Origin: Phytohabitans flavus
GTDB taxonomy: Bacteria; Actinomycetota; Actinomycetes; Mycobacteriales; Micromonosporaceae
Direction: 5' to 3'
Length of the DNA stretch: 64,000 bases
Assembly (NCBI RefSeq): GCF_011764545.1
Contig: NZ_AP022870.1
Coordinates: forward strand, 310,001-374,000
The stretch's first letter is position 1, and each line of letters opens with the position of its first letter. The notes under the pieces were generated by a model, which did not search any database, was not told where the DNA came from, and saw only the letters and a list, made by a program, of their open reading frames with translations. Positions 9,364-18,003 of the stretch are shown here, in pieces. The translations under genes were made by a program, and so were the position numbers.

Positions 9364-10471
9364 TGGGTGTGCTGCGGTCGGTCGTCCTAGCGGGAGGAGG
9401 GACAGGGGGCCATATCTACCCACTGCTCGCCTTCGCGGACTGCCTTCGCCGCCACGACCCGCACGTGCGCATCACCTGCGTCGGCACCGCGAAAGGGCTG
9501 GAAAACGAGCTGATTCCGCCGCACGGCTACGACTTGCGGCAGATCCCGGCCTACCAGCTGCCGCGGTCGCTCAACATGAACCTGCTGCGCACACCGGACC
9601 GGATGTGGCGCTCGGCCCGCGCGGCGGGCAAGGTGATCGACGAGGTGAAGGCCGACGCGGTGGTCGGCTTCGGGGGTACGTGTCGGTGCCGGCCTACCTC
9701 GCCGCGTGGCGCCGCGAGATGCCGATCGTGATCCACGAGGTAAACGTGCCGCCGGGTGTGGCAAACCGGATGGGCATGAAGTTCACCAAGCACGTCGCGG
9801 CGGGCTTCCCGCACCAGCCGGTGCAGGCCGAGTCGCTGCGGGGTGCGCGGGTGGTGGGTGTGCCGCTGCGCCACTCGATCACCTCGCTGGACCGCGCGGC
9901 CGCCCGTGACGCGGCCCGGGCCCACTTCGGGCTCCGCCCCGACCTGCCGGTGCTCTTCGTCTCCGGCGGCTCGCAGGGCGCCCGTTCGATCAACCTCGCC
10001 GTGATCGGCGCCGCCAAGGAGCTGGCTACGGCCGGCGTGCAGGTGCTGCACGTGATCGGCGCGCGCAACGAGGCGGTGTCGCCCCCGAGCGACCTGCCGG
10101 TTCCGTACGTGACGCTGCCGTATCTGTCCGAAATGGAGCTTGGATACGCGGCGGCCGACCTGATGCTGTGCCGTGGCGGCGCGATGACCTGCGCCGAGGT
10201 GGCCGCGATCGGGCTGCCCGCGATCTACGTGCCGTACCCGCACAGCAACCAGGAGCAGAAGCGCAACGCGTTGCCGGTCGTCGAGGCCGGCGGCGGTCTG
10301 CTCGTCGACGATGCCGAGCTGAGTCCGGACTGGATCGAAAGGACGGTGATCCCGCTGGCACGCGATCCGCAGCGGCTGGCGGCGATGGGAGCCGCCGCGG
10401 CAGCCTACGGTCGGCGCGACGGCGACGAGGCGCTGCTCGACTTCGTGTACGAGGCGGTGGCGGCAGCGTGA
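9363..10471 (+). CDS. murG: MurG, lipid II-forming GlcNAc transferase, frameshifted
   Basis: Adds GlcNAc from UDP-GlcNAc to lipid I at the inner face of the membrane. ATG 9363 starts MGVLRSVVLAGGGTGGHIYP, which includes the N-terminal lipid-binding glycine loop. At about 9672-9677 (CTTCGGGGGTACG) the frame drops from phase 0 to phase 2; one extra G would restore GFGGYVSVPAYLAAWR. The C-terminal half shows VSGGSQGARSIN (near 9960) and the nucleotide-sugar region CRGGAMTCAEVAAIGLPAIYVPYP. Joined length is about 370 aa. GTGA overlap with murC. Confidence 0.93.
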
Positions 10472-11868
10472 GCGACTCCCTGACGGCGGAGGATCTCGGC
10501 TCCGTCCATCTCATCGGTGTGGGTGGCGTGGGCATGAGCGGCCTGGCCCGCCTCCTGCTCACCCGTGGCATCCCGGTCTCCGGCAGCGAGCTGCGCGAGT
10601 GGCCGTCGCTGGCCGGGCTGCGCGCGCTCGGCGGTACCGTCCACATGACACACCAGGAGTCCAACCTGGACGGTGTGGACACGGTCGTCTACTCCACCGC
10701 CATCCCGCAGGACCACCTGGAGCTGGTCGAGGCGCGGCGGCGCGGCCTGCGGGTGATGCACCGGGCCGAGGCGCTGGCCGCGGCGATGACCGGGCGGCGG
10801 GCGATCGCGGTGGCCGGTACGCACGGCAAGACCACCACCACCTCGATGGCCACGCTCATCCTCCAGCAGGCCGGTGAGGACCCGTCGTTCGTCATCGGTG
10901 GCGAGATCTCCGAGGCGGGTTCCAACGGGCACCACGGCACCGGCGCGTACTTCGTGGTGGAGGCGGACGAGAGCGACCGCTCCTTCCTGCTCTACCGGCC
11001 GTACGTGGCCATCATCACGAACGTCGACGCCGACCACCTCAACACGTACGGCGACCTGGCCGGGCTCTCCGCCGCGTTCGCCGAGTTCGCGCGGCTCGTG
11101 CAGCCGGGCGGGTTCGTGGTGGTCTGCGCGGACAACCCGGGCACCCGCGAGCTCGCCGAGCTGCTGCGCGGCGAGGGGCGCACCGTGTACACGTACGGCG
11201 AGGCGGAGGACGCCGACCTGCGCCTGACCGACATCTCGTCCTCTGTGGACGGTGTGCGGTACCAGGCCACATTGGACGGTAAGTCGCTCGGCACGGTCAC
11301 GCTGCCGGTGCCCGGCCGTCACCTCGGCCTCAACAGCGCCGCCGCCGTGCTCACCGCGGTACGGCTGGACCTGCCGCTGGAGGCCGCGGTGAGTGCGCTG
11401 GCGGCGTTCCCCGGCGTGCGGCGGCGCTTCGAGCGCAAGGGTGTCGCGGCCGGCGTCGCGGTGTACGACGAGTACGCGTACCACCCGACGTCGATGACCG
11501 CCGCGCTGCACACGCTGCGCGAGGTCGCCGCCGGCGGCCGGCTGATCGTCGTCTTCCAGCCCTACCGGGTGTACCGCACCCGCGACCTACAGGCCGAGCT
11601 CGCCACCGCGCTGGGCATCGCCGACGAGGTGATCATCCTGGAGGTCTTCGGCCCCGGCGAGGTGCGCCAGCCCGGCGAGGGCGGCATCGCCCTGACCGCC
11701 GCCGTAGACCTCCCACCGGAGGCAAAGGTCTTCGTCCCTTCGTGGGAAGACGTAGCCGCCGAGGTAGTCCGCCGCGCCCGCCCCGGCGACGTAGTAGTAA
11801 CAATGGGCGCCCCGCCCATCTCCCTGATGGGCGACGAGTTGCTAGCCGCCCTGGAGCCCCCCGCGTGA
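10468..11868 (+). CDS. murC: UDP-N-acetylmuramate--L-alanine ligase MurC
   Basis: First amino-acid ligase of the stem peptide. Start GTG 10468 (MSDSLTAEDLGSVHLIGVGG) overlaps the murG stop; the open frame runs further upstream, but that part is the antisense/shadow of murG. 466 aa. The N-terminal Rossmann motif GVGGVGMSGLA, the ATP loop AVAGTHGKTTTTS (near residues 113-125), the HLNTYGD segment and YDEYAYHPT near the C-terminal domain all fit MurC. It is followed after 7 nt by a 62-nt palindromic repeat that separates it from ftsQ. Confidence 0.95.
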   Translation: MSDSLTAEDLGSVHLIGVGGVGMSGLARLLLTRGIPVSGSELREWPSLAGLRALGGTVHMTHQESNLDGVDTVVYSTAIPQDHLELVEARRRGLRVMHRAEALAAAMTGRRAIAVAGTHGKTTTTSMATLILQQAGEDPSFVIGGEISEAGSNGHHGTGAYFVVEADESDRSFLLYRPYVAIITNVDADHLNTYGDLAGLSAAFAEFARLVQPGGFVVVCADNPGTRELAELLRGEGRTVYTYGEAEDADLRLTDISSSVDGVRYQATLDGKSLGTVTLPVPGRHLGLNSAAAVLTAVRLDLPLEAAVSALAAFPGVRRRFERKGVAAGVAVYDEYAYHPTSMTAALHTLREVAAGGRLIVVFQPYRVYRTRDLQAELATALGIADEVIILEVFGPGEVRQPGEGGIALTAAVDLPPEAKVFVPSWEDVAAEVVRRARPGDVVVTMGAPPISLMGDELLAALEPPA

Positions 11869-11875
11869 TCTCGCT

Positions 11876-11937
11876 GTTGATCAGGGAGTTGGTGGGCGGG
11901 TCGTGCGGCGTGTCCCTCCATAAAGTCCCTGATCAAC
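11876..11937. repeat. 62-nt palindromic repeat, copy 1 (between murC and ftsQ)
   Basis: Begins GTTGATCAGGGAGTTGGTGG and ends AAGTCCCTGATCAAC, with perfect 12-nt inverted termini. It has the same length as copies at 29843-29904 (opposite orientation) and 50397-50458 (same orientation). The three are easily aligned along their whole length. It sits inside the murC-ftsQ spacer, 7 nt after one stop and 16 nt before the next start, so its RNA hairpin would lie within the mRNA. Confidence 0.8.
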
Positions 11938-11953
11938 GGCGAGAGGCGGAGGC

Positions 11954-12745
11954 ATGACCGCGCCGGGGAGCCGTGGCGCCGGGTCCGGTCGGGCGCGGCG
12001 CTGGCGGCTCGTGCGCGCTGACTCGGACGCCGTTCCTGCCTCGGTCCGGCGTTTTATGGCACGGGCCCGGCGGCGCCGGGTGCGGGCGGCGATGCCGTGG
12101 GCGACCGTGGGCGTGGTGGTCGCCGTCATCGGCTTGGCCACCTGGATCGTGTACGGCACCGGCCTGCTCGGCGTCCGCGAGGTGCGTGTCTCCGGCACCG
12201 AGATCCTTTCCGTGGAGCAGGTGCGGGAGGCGGCCGGCGTGCGGGACGGCGCCGCGCTGGCCGGCGTCGACCTCAGCAGCATCGAAGACCGGCTGGCCAC
12301 GCTCGCGCCCGTCGACCATGTGATCGCCTCCCGCGACTGGCCCGGCACGATCGCGATCGACGTCGTGGAGCGCACGCCGGTGGCGGTGGTACCCCAGGGC
12401 CAGTGGTTCGTGCTTGTCGACCGGCACGGGGTCGCGTTCCACACGGTCGCCGCCATGCCCGGCGGGCTGCCGGTGGCCCGGGTGGCCAAGCCGGGACCGG
12501 ACGACGCCGACACCCGGTCGGCGCTTGACGTGCTCACCGCGCTCAGCCCGCAGCTGGCCAAACAGCTCTCCGCCGTGGTCGTCAAGGGCCCGGCCGAGAT
12601 CGAGCTGGAGCTGCGCGGCGGCCGCCTGATCGTCTGGGGCGACTCGAGCCAGAGCGACACGAAGTCTCAGGTCGCGACCGCGCTGCTGCGCAAGAAGGGC
12701 GACCGGATCGACGTCAGCGCGCCGGAAGTCGTGACTATCCGGTGA
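11954..12745 (+). CDS. ftsQ: Cell division protein FtsQ (DivIB-like)
   Basis: Bitopic division protein of 263 aa. A basic cytoplasmic N-terminus of about 45 residues precedes one membrane segment (TVGVVVAVIGLATWIVYG, near 50-68). Then comes a POTRA domain starting VREVRVSGTEILSVEQV and a FtsQ-type C-terminal region rich in beta-strand sequence. ATG 11954 follows GGCGGAGGC. It connects FtsL/FtsW/PBP to the divisome. A perfect 8-bp hairpin (12755-12775) lies just after the stop. Confidence 0.92.
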   Translation: MTAPGSRGAGSGRARRWRLVRADSDAVPASVRRFMARARRRRVRAAMPWATVGVVVAVIGLATWIVYGTGLLGVREVRVSGTEILSVEQVREAAGVRDGAALAGVDLSSIEDRLATLAPVDHVIASRDWPGTIAIDVVERTPVAVVPQGQWFVLVDRHGVAFHTVAAMPGGLPVARVAKPGPDDADTRSALDVLTALSPQLAKQLSAVVVKGPAEIELELRGGRLIVWGDSSQSDTKSQVATALLRKKGDRIDVSAPEVVTIR

Positions 12746-12754
12746 ACGAGCGTG

Positions 12755-12775
12755 CGTGGGCGGCGCTCGCCCACG
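12755..12775 (+). terminator. Stem-loop after ftsQ
   Basis: CGTGGGCG-GCGCT-CGCCCACG forms a perfect 8-bp stem with a 5-nt loop 10 nt after the ftsQ stop. There is no T-run, so it would be a non-canonical or attenuating terminator, or an mRNA-stabilising hairpin. It separates ftsQ from the ftsZ promoter region. Confidence 0.4.
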
Positions 12776-12880
12776 ACGGCGGTGAGCGAGTGAGCCAAAT
12801 AGCGGCAGAGTAGTTCGCTCGGCGTGTCGGTCCTTGGATACCGCCCTACCTCCGCATACGTTGCCGGAGAGGATCAGTAG

Positions 12881-12961
12881 TTGACATAACTCTAAGCCTC
12901 TAGTAGAGGGTGAGGGTTACGCCTTCGCTCGTCATGGCTACACCTGGAGGGAAGGCACCTG
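12881..12961 (+). promoter_or_regulatory. Putative ftsZ promoter and leader
   Basis: TTGACA (12881-12886) is a consensus -35 box. A -10 candidate, TAGAGG (12904-12909), follows at 17 nt and TAGTAG (12901-12906) at 14 nt. The leader then carries a strong ribosome site, GGAGGGAAGG, ending about 6 nt before the ftsZ ATG. A dedicated ftsZ promoter in the ftsQ-ftsZ spacer is well known in actinomycetes; the exact -10 is uncertain. Confidence 0.5.
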
Positions 12962-14068
12962 ATGACACCACCGCACAACTACCTCGCGGTCATCAAGGTC
13001 GTCGGCATCGGTGGTGGCGGTGTCAACGCCGTCAATCGGATGATCGAGGTGGGCCTGAAAGGCGTCGAGTTCATCGCGATCAACACCGACGCCCAGGCGC
13101 TGCTGATGAGTGACGCCGACGTCAAGCTCGACGTCGGCCGCGAGTTGACCCGGGGCCTCGGCGCGGGCGCCAACCCGGACGTCGGCAAGAACGCCGCGGA
13201 GGACCACCGCGACGAGATCGAAGAGGTACTCAAGGGCGCCGACATGGTCTTCGTGACCTGCGGCGAGGGCGGCGGTACCGGCACCGGCGGCGCGCCGGTC
13301 GTCGCGCAGATCGCCCGCAAGCTGGGCGCGCTCACGATCGGCGTGGTGACCCGGCCGTTCTCGTTCGAGGGCAAGCGGCGCCAGGTGCAGGCCGAGACGG
13401 GGATAGACGAGCTGCGCAACCAGTGCGACACGCTCATCGTGATCCCGAACGACCGGCTGCTGGCGCTCGGCGACCGCGGGATCTCCATGATGGACGCGTT
13501 CCGGCAGGCCGACCAGGTGCTGCTCTCCGGCGTGCAGGGCATCACCGACCTGATCACCACGCCTGGCCTGATCAACCTAGACTTCGCCGACGTCAAGAGC
13601 GTGATGAGCGGCGCGGGCAGCGCGCTCATGGGCATCGGCAGCGCCCGCGGCGACAGCCGGGCGGTCGAGGCGGCCGAGAAGGCGATCTCCAGCCCGCTGC
13701 TGGAGCAGAGCATGGACGGCGCCCGCGGCGTGCTGCTCTCCATCGCCGGCGGCTCCGACCTCGGCCTGTTCGAGATCAACGACGCGGCTCAGCTGGTGAC
13801 CGACGCGGCCCACCCGGACGCCAACATCATCTTCGGCGCGGTCATCGACGACGCGCTCGGCGACGAGGTGCGGGTGACCGTGATAGCGGCCGGCTTCGAC
13901 GGGGGCGCGCCCGCGTACAAGCCGGTCGAGGCGCCTCGCAAGGTCGTGCCCCGGGACATCCCGGTGCCGACCAGCGCCCCGCCGGTCTCGCCGGCCCCGC
14001 CGCCGCCCGCCCGTCGGGTGCTCTTCGACGATGTCGACGTGCCCGACTTCCTGAAGAACGGATCCTGA
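12962..14068 (+). CDS. ftsZ: Cell division GTPase FtsZ
   Basis: Tubulin homologue that forms the Z-ring. 368 aa, slightly short because the C-terminal linker is brief. The N-terminus [18 protein letters not shown] carries the first nucleotide-binding glycines. [12 protein letters not shown] near residues 101-112 is the tubulin signature, and the T7-type synergy loop lies near [11 protein letters not shown]. The tail [11 protein letters not shown] is the conserved peptide that binds partners such as SepF. ATG 12962 has a strong GGAGGGAAGG upstream. Followed 8 nt later by yggS. Confidence 0.98.
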   Translation: MTPPHNYLAVIKVVGIGGGGVNAVNRMIEVGLKGVEFIAINTDAQALLMSDADVKLDVGRELTRGLGAGANPDVGKNAAEDHRDEIEEVLKGADMVFVTCGEGGGTGTGGAPVVAQIARKLGALTIGVVTRPFSFEGKRRQVQAETGIDELRNQCDTLIVIPNDRLLALGDRGISMMDAFRQADQVLLSGVQGITDLITTPGLINLDFADVKSVMSGAGSALMGIGSARGDSRAVEAAEKAISSPLLEQSMDGARGVLLSIAGGSDLGLFEINDAAQLVTDAAHPDANIIFGAVIDDALGDEVRVTVIAAGFDGGAPAYKPVEAPRKVVPRDIPVPTSAPPVSPAPPPPARRVLFDDVDVPDFLKNGS

Positions 14069-14076
14069 TCCACCCT

Positions 14077-14802
14077 GTGACGGTGCGCGAGGAGGAGATC
14101 ACGGCCGGACTGGCGGCCGTACGTGAACGCATTGCGGCGGCCTGCGCGGCGGCGGGCCGGAGACCGGCCGAGGTGACGCTGATCGTCGTCACCAAGACCT
14201 ATCCGGCCACCGACGTGCAGGTCCTGGCCCACCTTGGGGTGACCGACGTGGGGGAAAACCGCGACCAGGAGGCGGCGCCCAAGGCGGCCGACGTCGCCGC
14301 GCTCGGCGCGCAGGTGCGCTGGCACTTCGTCGGCCAGCTCCAGCGCAACAAGTGCCGTTCGGTCGTGGAGTACGCCGACGTGGTCCACTCGGTCGACGGC
14401 GTGAAGCTGGCCCGCGCGCTGTCCGGGGCGGCCGAGCGGCACCGGGAGCGTCCACTTGACGTGCTCGTGCAGGTGAGCATCGACGGCGACCCGGCCCGGG
14501 GTGGCGCGGTGGTGGGGTCCACCGTGGAGCCGGACCGCGACTTCGACCGGGTGGCGCTGACCGTGGCCGAGGCGGGCCCGCTGCGGCTCGCCGGCGTCAT
14601 GGCGGTCGCGCCGCTGGGCTGGTCGGCGGAGGCGGCGTTCGAAAAGCTGGCCGACGTCGCCGCGCGGCTGCGGGCCGCGTACCCGGAAGCCACCGCCGTT
14701 TCGGCGGGGATGAGCGCCGATCTCGAACCGGCGATCGCGCACGGCGCGACACACGTAAGGATCGGCAGCGCGGTGCTCGGAACACGCCCCAAGCTGCGGT
14801 AG
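14077..14802 (+). CDS. YggS/PLPBP family pyridoxal-phosphate homeostasis protein
   Basis: PLP-binding TIM-barrel protein that buffers pyridoxal 5'-phosphate; conserved next to division genes in Gram-positives. 241 aa from GTG 14077 ([12 protein letters not shown]). The PLP lysine lies in [12 protein letters not shown]; other family signatures are [54 protein letters not shown]. It starts 8 bp after ftsZ. Many actinobacteria carry pgeF (laccase-domain editing factor) between these two genes; it is not here. Confidence 0.9.
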   Translation: MTVREEEITAGLAAVRERIAAACAAAGRRPAEVTLIVVTKTYPATDVQVLAHLGVTDVGENRDQEAAPKAADVAALGAQVRWHFVGQLQRNKCRSVVEYADVVHSVDGVKLARALSGAAERHRERPLDVLVQVSIDGDPARGGAVVGSTVEPDRDFDRVALTVAEAGPLRLAGVMAVAPLGWSAEAAFEKLADVAARLRAAYPEATAVSAGMSADLEPAIAHGATHVRIGSAVLGTRPKLR

Positions 14803-14930
14803 CCTGGCGGCCAGGCACCGAACTACACCATTGTTATTCGTGGTTCCTCAGTGGGGCCTCAGGCCGGTGTGCGGGTTCGCGATGTGGCACGACAGGGGGC
14901 GCGTGCCGCCCGGCGGAGGGAGGTGGGCGC

Positions 14931-15664
14931 ATGAGCGCTCTGCGCAAGGCGGGGGTCTGGCTCGGTCTCGTCGAGGAAGAGGACGACGACCGTTCCTACG
15001 ACGACGGTTACGAGAGCAAGGGCAGGTACCGCGAGAGCGGCTACCGCGATTCGCGCGACTCTCGGGACGGCTGGGAGAGCCGGACGAGCCGGTACGCGGA
15101 GGAGTTCGCCGAAGAGGACGAGGAAATCGACGAGCAGCCACCGCCGCGTACGCGGCCGCGGCTGGGCGAGCGCGTCCCGCTGGAGCGTTCGCCGTCGCGC
15201 AACGAGCTGCCGCGCGAGCCGTCGGGTCGGGGGACCTGGAGCGCGTGGACAATGACCGGGCCAGCGTCCGGTCGATCACCCGGCCTGGCACGTCGGAGTC
15301 AGTCGCGTATCCGACTCGGGAGAACCTGGCGCTCGCACCCCAGGTCCAGCTCCGCGAGCGGGCCGTCGTGGCGGACGAGGACCAGCGGTACCAGATCACG
15401 ACGCTCCACCCGACGACGTACCGGGAGGCGCGGACCATCGGCGAGCACTTCCGCGACGGTGTACCTGTGATCATTAATCTCACCGAGATGGATGAGGCGG
15501 ATGCCCGCCGACTGGTCGATTTCGCCGCCGGACTGGCGTTCGGACTGCGCGGTACGATCGAGCGCGTGACCAACCGGGTGTTCCTGCTCTCTCCAGCCAA
15601 CGTCCAGGTCACCGCGGAGGACAAGGCCAAGATCGCCGAGGGCGGGTTTTTCAACCTGAGCTGA
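14931..15664 (+). CDS. sepF: SepF, membrane anchor for FtsZ, frameshifted
   Basis: Cytoplasmic Z-ring partner. ATG 14931 gives [20 protein letters not shown], the amphipathic N-terminal helix, followed by an acidic Arg/Tyr-rich linker. At about 15222-15236 (GGGTCGGGGGACC) phase 0 gives way to phase 2, as if one base were missing. The C-terminal SepF core then follows, with [43 protein letters not shown] and [11 protein letters not shown]. Joined length is about 245 aa. Position between yggS and yggT is the standard one. Confidence 0.92.
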
Positions 15665-15691
15665 TAACCCGACCAAGGGACTTTTTCTGCC

Positions 15692-15988
15692 GTGCTGTCG
15701 ATCACCTTACAAGTCGTTTACCTGGTGCTTTACGGCTTTTTCCTTACCCTCCTTGCCCGGTTTGTCCTAGGCGCTGTACTACAGTACGGTCGCCGCTGGC
15801 AGCCGAGCCGGGGGGCGGCGGCAGCATTGGAGTCCGTGTGGACCGTCACCGATCCGCCCCTGCGCGCGTTGAGGCGTGTGATCCCACCACTGCGAATTGG
15901 TACTGTCAGCTTCGACCTAGCCTCCCTTGTGTTGCTGGTTATTCTGTTCGTGCTGATGTACGTGGTAGGGCGGTTGATCACTAGCTGA
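15692..15988 (+). CDS. YggT family membrane protein
   Basis: 98-aa protein with two strongly hydrophobic helices (near 5-30 and 70-95) separated by a polar loop that contains the family-like VTDPPLRALRRVIPPLRIG. YggT proteins sit between sepF and divIVA in actinobacteria; their molecular role is not settled, though a link to division or osmotic response has been proposed. GTG start 28 nt after sepF. Confidence 0.88.
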   Translation: MLSITLQVVYLVLYGFFLTLLARFVLGAVLQYGRRWQPSRGAAAALESVWTVTDPPLRALRRVIPPLRIGTVSFDLASLVLLVILFVLMYVVGRLITS

Positions 15989-16038
15989 ACAGCTGGTGAC
16001 CAGCCGCTACGCGGCCTCAACTGACCCGAGGAGTTTCG

Positions 16039-16848
16039 ATGCCGCTCACCCCGGCCGACGTTCACAACGTCGCCTTCAAGAAGCCTCCGATCGGCAAGCG
16101 GGGGTACGACGAGGAGGAGGTCGACGCCTTCCTTGACGAGGTTGAGCGCGAACTCGCTCGTCTGATCGAAGAGAACAACGAGCTCCGTGCGCAGGTCGAG
16201 CGCGGTGGCGGCGGTCGTGGCGGCGCTCCAGCCGGCCCGGGTGCCGACCCGCGACTGGCCGCCGAGCTCAACGACATGAAGGCCCAGCTCGACCGCGTCC
16301 AGCGGGACAAGGCTGCCGCCGAGCAGGCGGCGCGGGCCATGCAGGCCGAGCTCGAGTCGGTCCGTTCGCAGGGCGGTCCGGTGGTCGGTGGCGACGGCGA
16401 GCAGCAGGCCCTGCGGGTCCTGATGATGGCCCAGCGCACCGCCGACGACCACGTCGCGGACGCCCGGCGCGAGGCGGACAAGCTGCTCTCCGACGCGCGG
16501 TCCAAGGCGGAGGAGGTCACGCGCGAGGCGCGGGCCAAGGCCGACGCCCTGGAGCGGGACGCTCGCCAGCGGCACCAGGAGGCGATGGGCGGGCTCGACG
16601 CCAAGCGCACCGCACTCCAGAAGCACATCGAGGAGCTCAAGCAGTTCGAGCGCGAGTACCGCACCCGGCTCAAGGCCTACCTGGAGAGCCAGCTGCGCGA
16701 CCTCGACGGTCGGGGGCAGGGCCTCGAGGCGGAGATGAACCGGGCCGACGGCAACCGGGTCCAGAGTGGCAGCGGTGGCCTGGCGACCGCGGGTCTGGCC
16801 GGGTCGTACGGCGGGGGCCGTTCGGGTGCGCTCGAATCCGGCCGCTAA
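16039..16848 (+). CDS. divIVA: DivIVA/Wag31 polar growth protein
   Basis: Coiled-coil scaffold that recognises curved membrane at poles and septa and steers apical wall growth in actinomycetes. 269 aa. The N-terminal DivIVA domain ([20 protein letters not shown], then [17 protein letters not shown]) is followed by a Gly/Pro-rich linker near 65-80. A long Ala/Glu/Arg heptad-type coiled coil runs from about 85 to 225, and the tail is Gly/Ser-rich. ATG 16039 follows CGAGGAGTTTCG. Length and domain order are typical of Wag31. Confidence 0.96.
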   Translation: MPLTPADVHNVAFKKPPIGKRGYDEEEVDAFLDEVERELARLIEENNELRAQVERGGGGRGGAPAGPGADPRLAAELNDMKAQLDRVQRDKAAAEQAARAMQAELESVRSQGGPVVGGDGEQQALRVLMMAQRTADDHVADARREADKLLSDARSKAEEVTREARAKADALERDARQRHQEAMGGLDAKRTALQKHIEELKQFEREYRTRLKAYLESQLRDLDGRGQGLEAEMNRADGNRVQSGSGGLATAGLAGSYGGGRSGALESGR

Positions 16849-16894
16849 ACCAAGGAACCATCGAGGAATGCCGTTCTTGCGGCGGGGGTGAGCC

Positions 16895-17542
16895 GTGATC
16901 GTCGGAAGTTTGCTGCTCATCCTCGTCGCCGTCACGCTGCTCGTGCTCGGCCTGGCCAACGGGTCGAGCGCGCTGCTGATCAGCTCCATCGCGGCGAGCC
17001 TGCTGGCCGCCGTCGCATTGGTCGTCGGTGCCCGCCAGGCAGCCGCTGCCCGTGCGGACGCCGGCTACGCCGACGACGACGAGTGGGAGCGTGCCGGCGA
17101 CGAGGTCGAGGAGGGTGAGCGGGAGCGCCGCCGCGCGCTGACCGTCGCCCGCCCGGCCGAACCGCTCGCTCGCCGTGCCGGCCCGGCCTACGGAGCGCCA
17201 GCCCGCCAGGCGGACAACCCCATGCTCTTCGAGTCGCCGGTCGCGGTGGCCGAGCCCGAGACCGCGGACGAGACGACGGCCGACGTCCCCGACGAGGACG
17301 ACCCGCCGGACGAGCCCGCCGCGCAGTACGTGTCGCCCGCCGACGCCGCCCGGGTCGCCCGGATGACGGCCGACGTGCTGGTGGTCGACGGCCGCCCGCG
17401 CTACCACCTCGCCGGCTGCGTGCACCTGCTGGGCCGGGAGAGCGAGCCGCTGCCCGTCAGCGAGGCGGTCGAGCTCGGCTTCAGCCCGTGCGGCCGGTGC
17501 GAGCCCGACGGCGCGCTGCTCGCCGACGCCCGCCGCGTCTAA
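16895..17542 (+). CDS. Conserved membrane protein downstream of divIVA, function unknown
   Basis: 215 aa. Two adjacent hydrophobic segments at the N-terminus (about 3-20 and 24-45) are followed by a long acidic and Ala-rich region. A C-terminal module (about 150-215) contains VLVVDGRPRYHLAGCVHLLG and ends FSPCGRCEPDG. That module resembles short domains in which a Cys-His segment is followed by CGRC and may bind metal. It is spaced 46 bp after divIVA and probably co-expressed. I do not recognise a characterised family. Confidence 0.75.
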   Translation: MIVGSLLLILVAVTLLVLGLANGSSALLISSIAASLLAAVALVVGARQAAAARADAGYADDDEWERAGDEVEEGERERRRALTVARPAEPLARRAGPAYGAPARQADNPMLFESPVAVAEPETADETTADVPDEDDPPDEPAAQYVSPADAARVARMTADVLVVDGRPRYHLAGCVHLLGRESEPLPVSEAVELGFSPCGRCEPDGALLADARRV

Positions 17543-17595
17543 GCCCGGTTTTCTCCAGCGCCCAACCATCCCGCGTCGACCGTCCTCCCAGGAGA

Positions 17596-17689
17596 ATTGA
17601 ACCTTTTTCAACTCCACTTGAGGTTCGTCGTGCCTCCAGGTAAAAGTCGGGGTTCTAGCGCCGCGCTGTCCAGTTGAAAAAGGTTCAAT
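17596..17689. promoter_or_regulatory. Perfect 18-bp inverted repeat before the DUF167 gene
   Basis: ATTGAACCTTTTTCAACT (17596-17613) and its exact reverse complement (17672-17689) flank a 58-nt spacer. Each arm is itself partly symmetric (TTGAA-N5-TTCAA). The right arm ends 5 nt before the ATG at 17695 and abuts the GAGG ribosome site. In RNA the two arms would pair and hold the ribosome site next to a long stem. In DNA they could be paired operator sites. The A/T-rich arms differ from the surrounding GC-rich sequence. Confidence 0.6.
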
Positions 17690-17694
17690 GAGGC

Positions 17695-18003
17695 ATGGTC
17701 ACGCCGCCTGAGTCCCTCGTCGTGCCGGTCCGGGTCAAGCCCGGGGCCGCCCGCGCCCGGGTCGGCGGGCGGTACGACGGGCCGTACGGGTCCGCGCTCG
17801 TGATCGCCGTGAACGCGCCGCCGGTCGACGGGCGGGCCACCGAGGCGGCCCGGCGGGCACTCGCCGCGGCGCTGGGGGTGCGCCCGGCCCAGGTGGCCCT
17901 CCGGTCCGGCGCCGCCAGCCGGGACAAGCTCTTCGAGGTGAGCGGTACCGCCGACCCGGCCGACCTCGCCGGCCGCCTCGACGCACTCCGCGAGACCTCC
18001 TAG
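17695..18003 (+). CDS. DUF167 (YggU family) small protein
   Basis: 102 aa. The family core is plain: VPVRVKPGAARARVGG near the N-terminus and VNAPPVDGRATEAARRALAAALG in the middle, followed by SGAASRDKLFEV. DUF167 proteins are small alpha/beta proteins of unknown function. ATG 17695 has GAGG close upstream, inside or next to a long inverted repeat. Its stop is adjacent to the GTG of the antiporter gene, so the two are probably translated together. Confidence 0.85.
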   Translation: MVTPPESLVVPVRVKPGAARARVGGRYDGPYGSALVIAVNAPPVDGRATEAARRALAAALGVRPAQVALRSGAASRDKLFEVSGTADPADLAGRLDALRETS

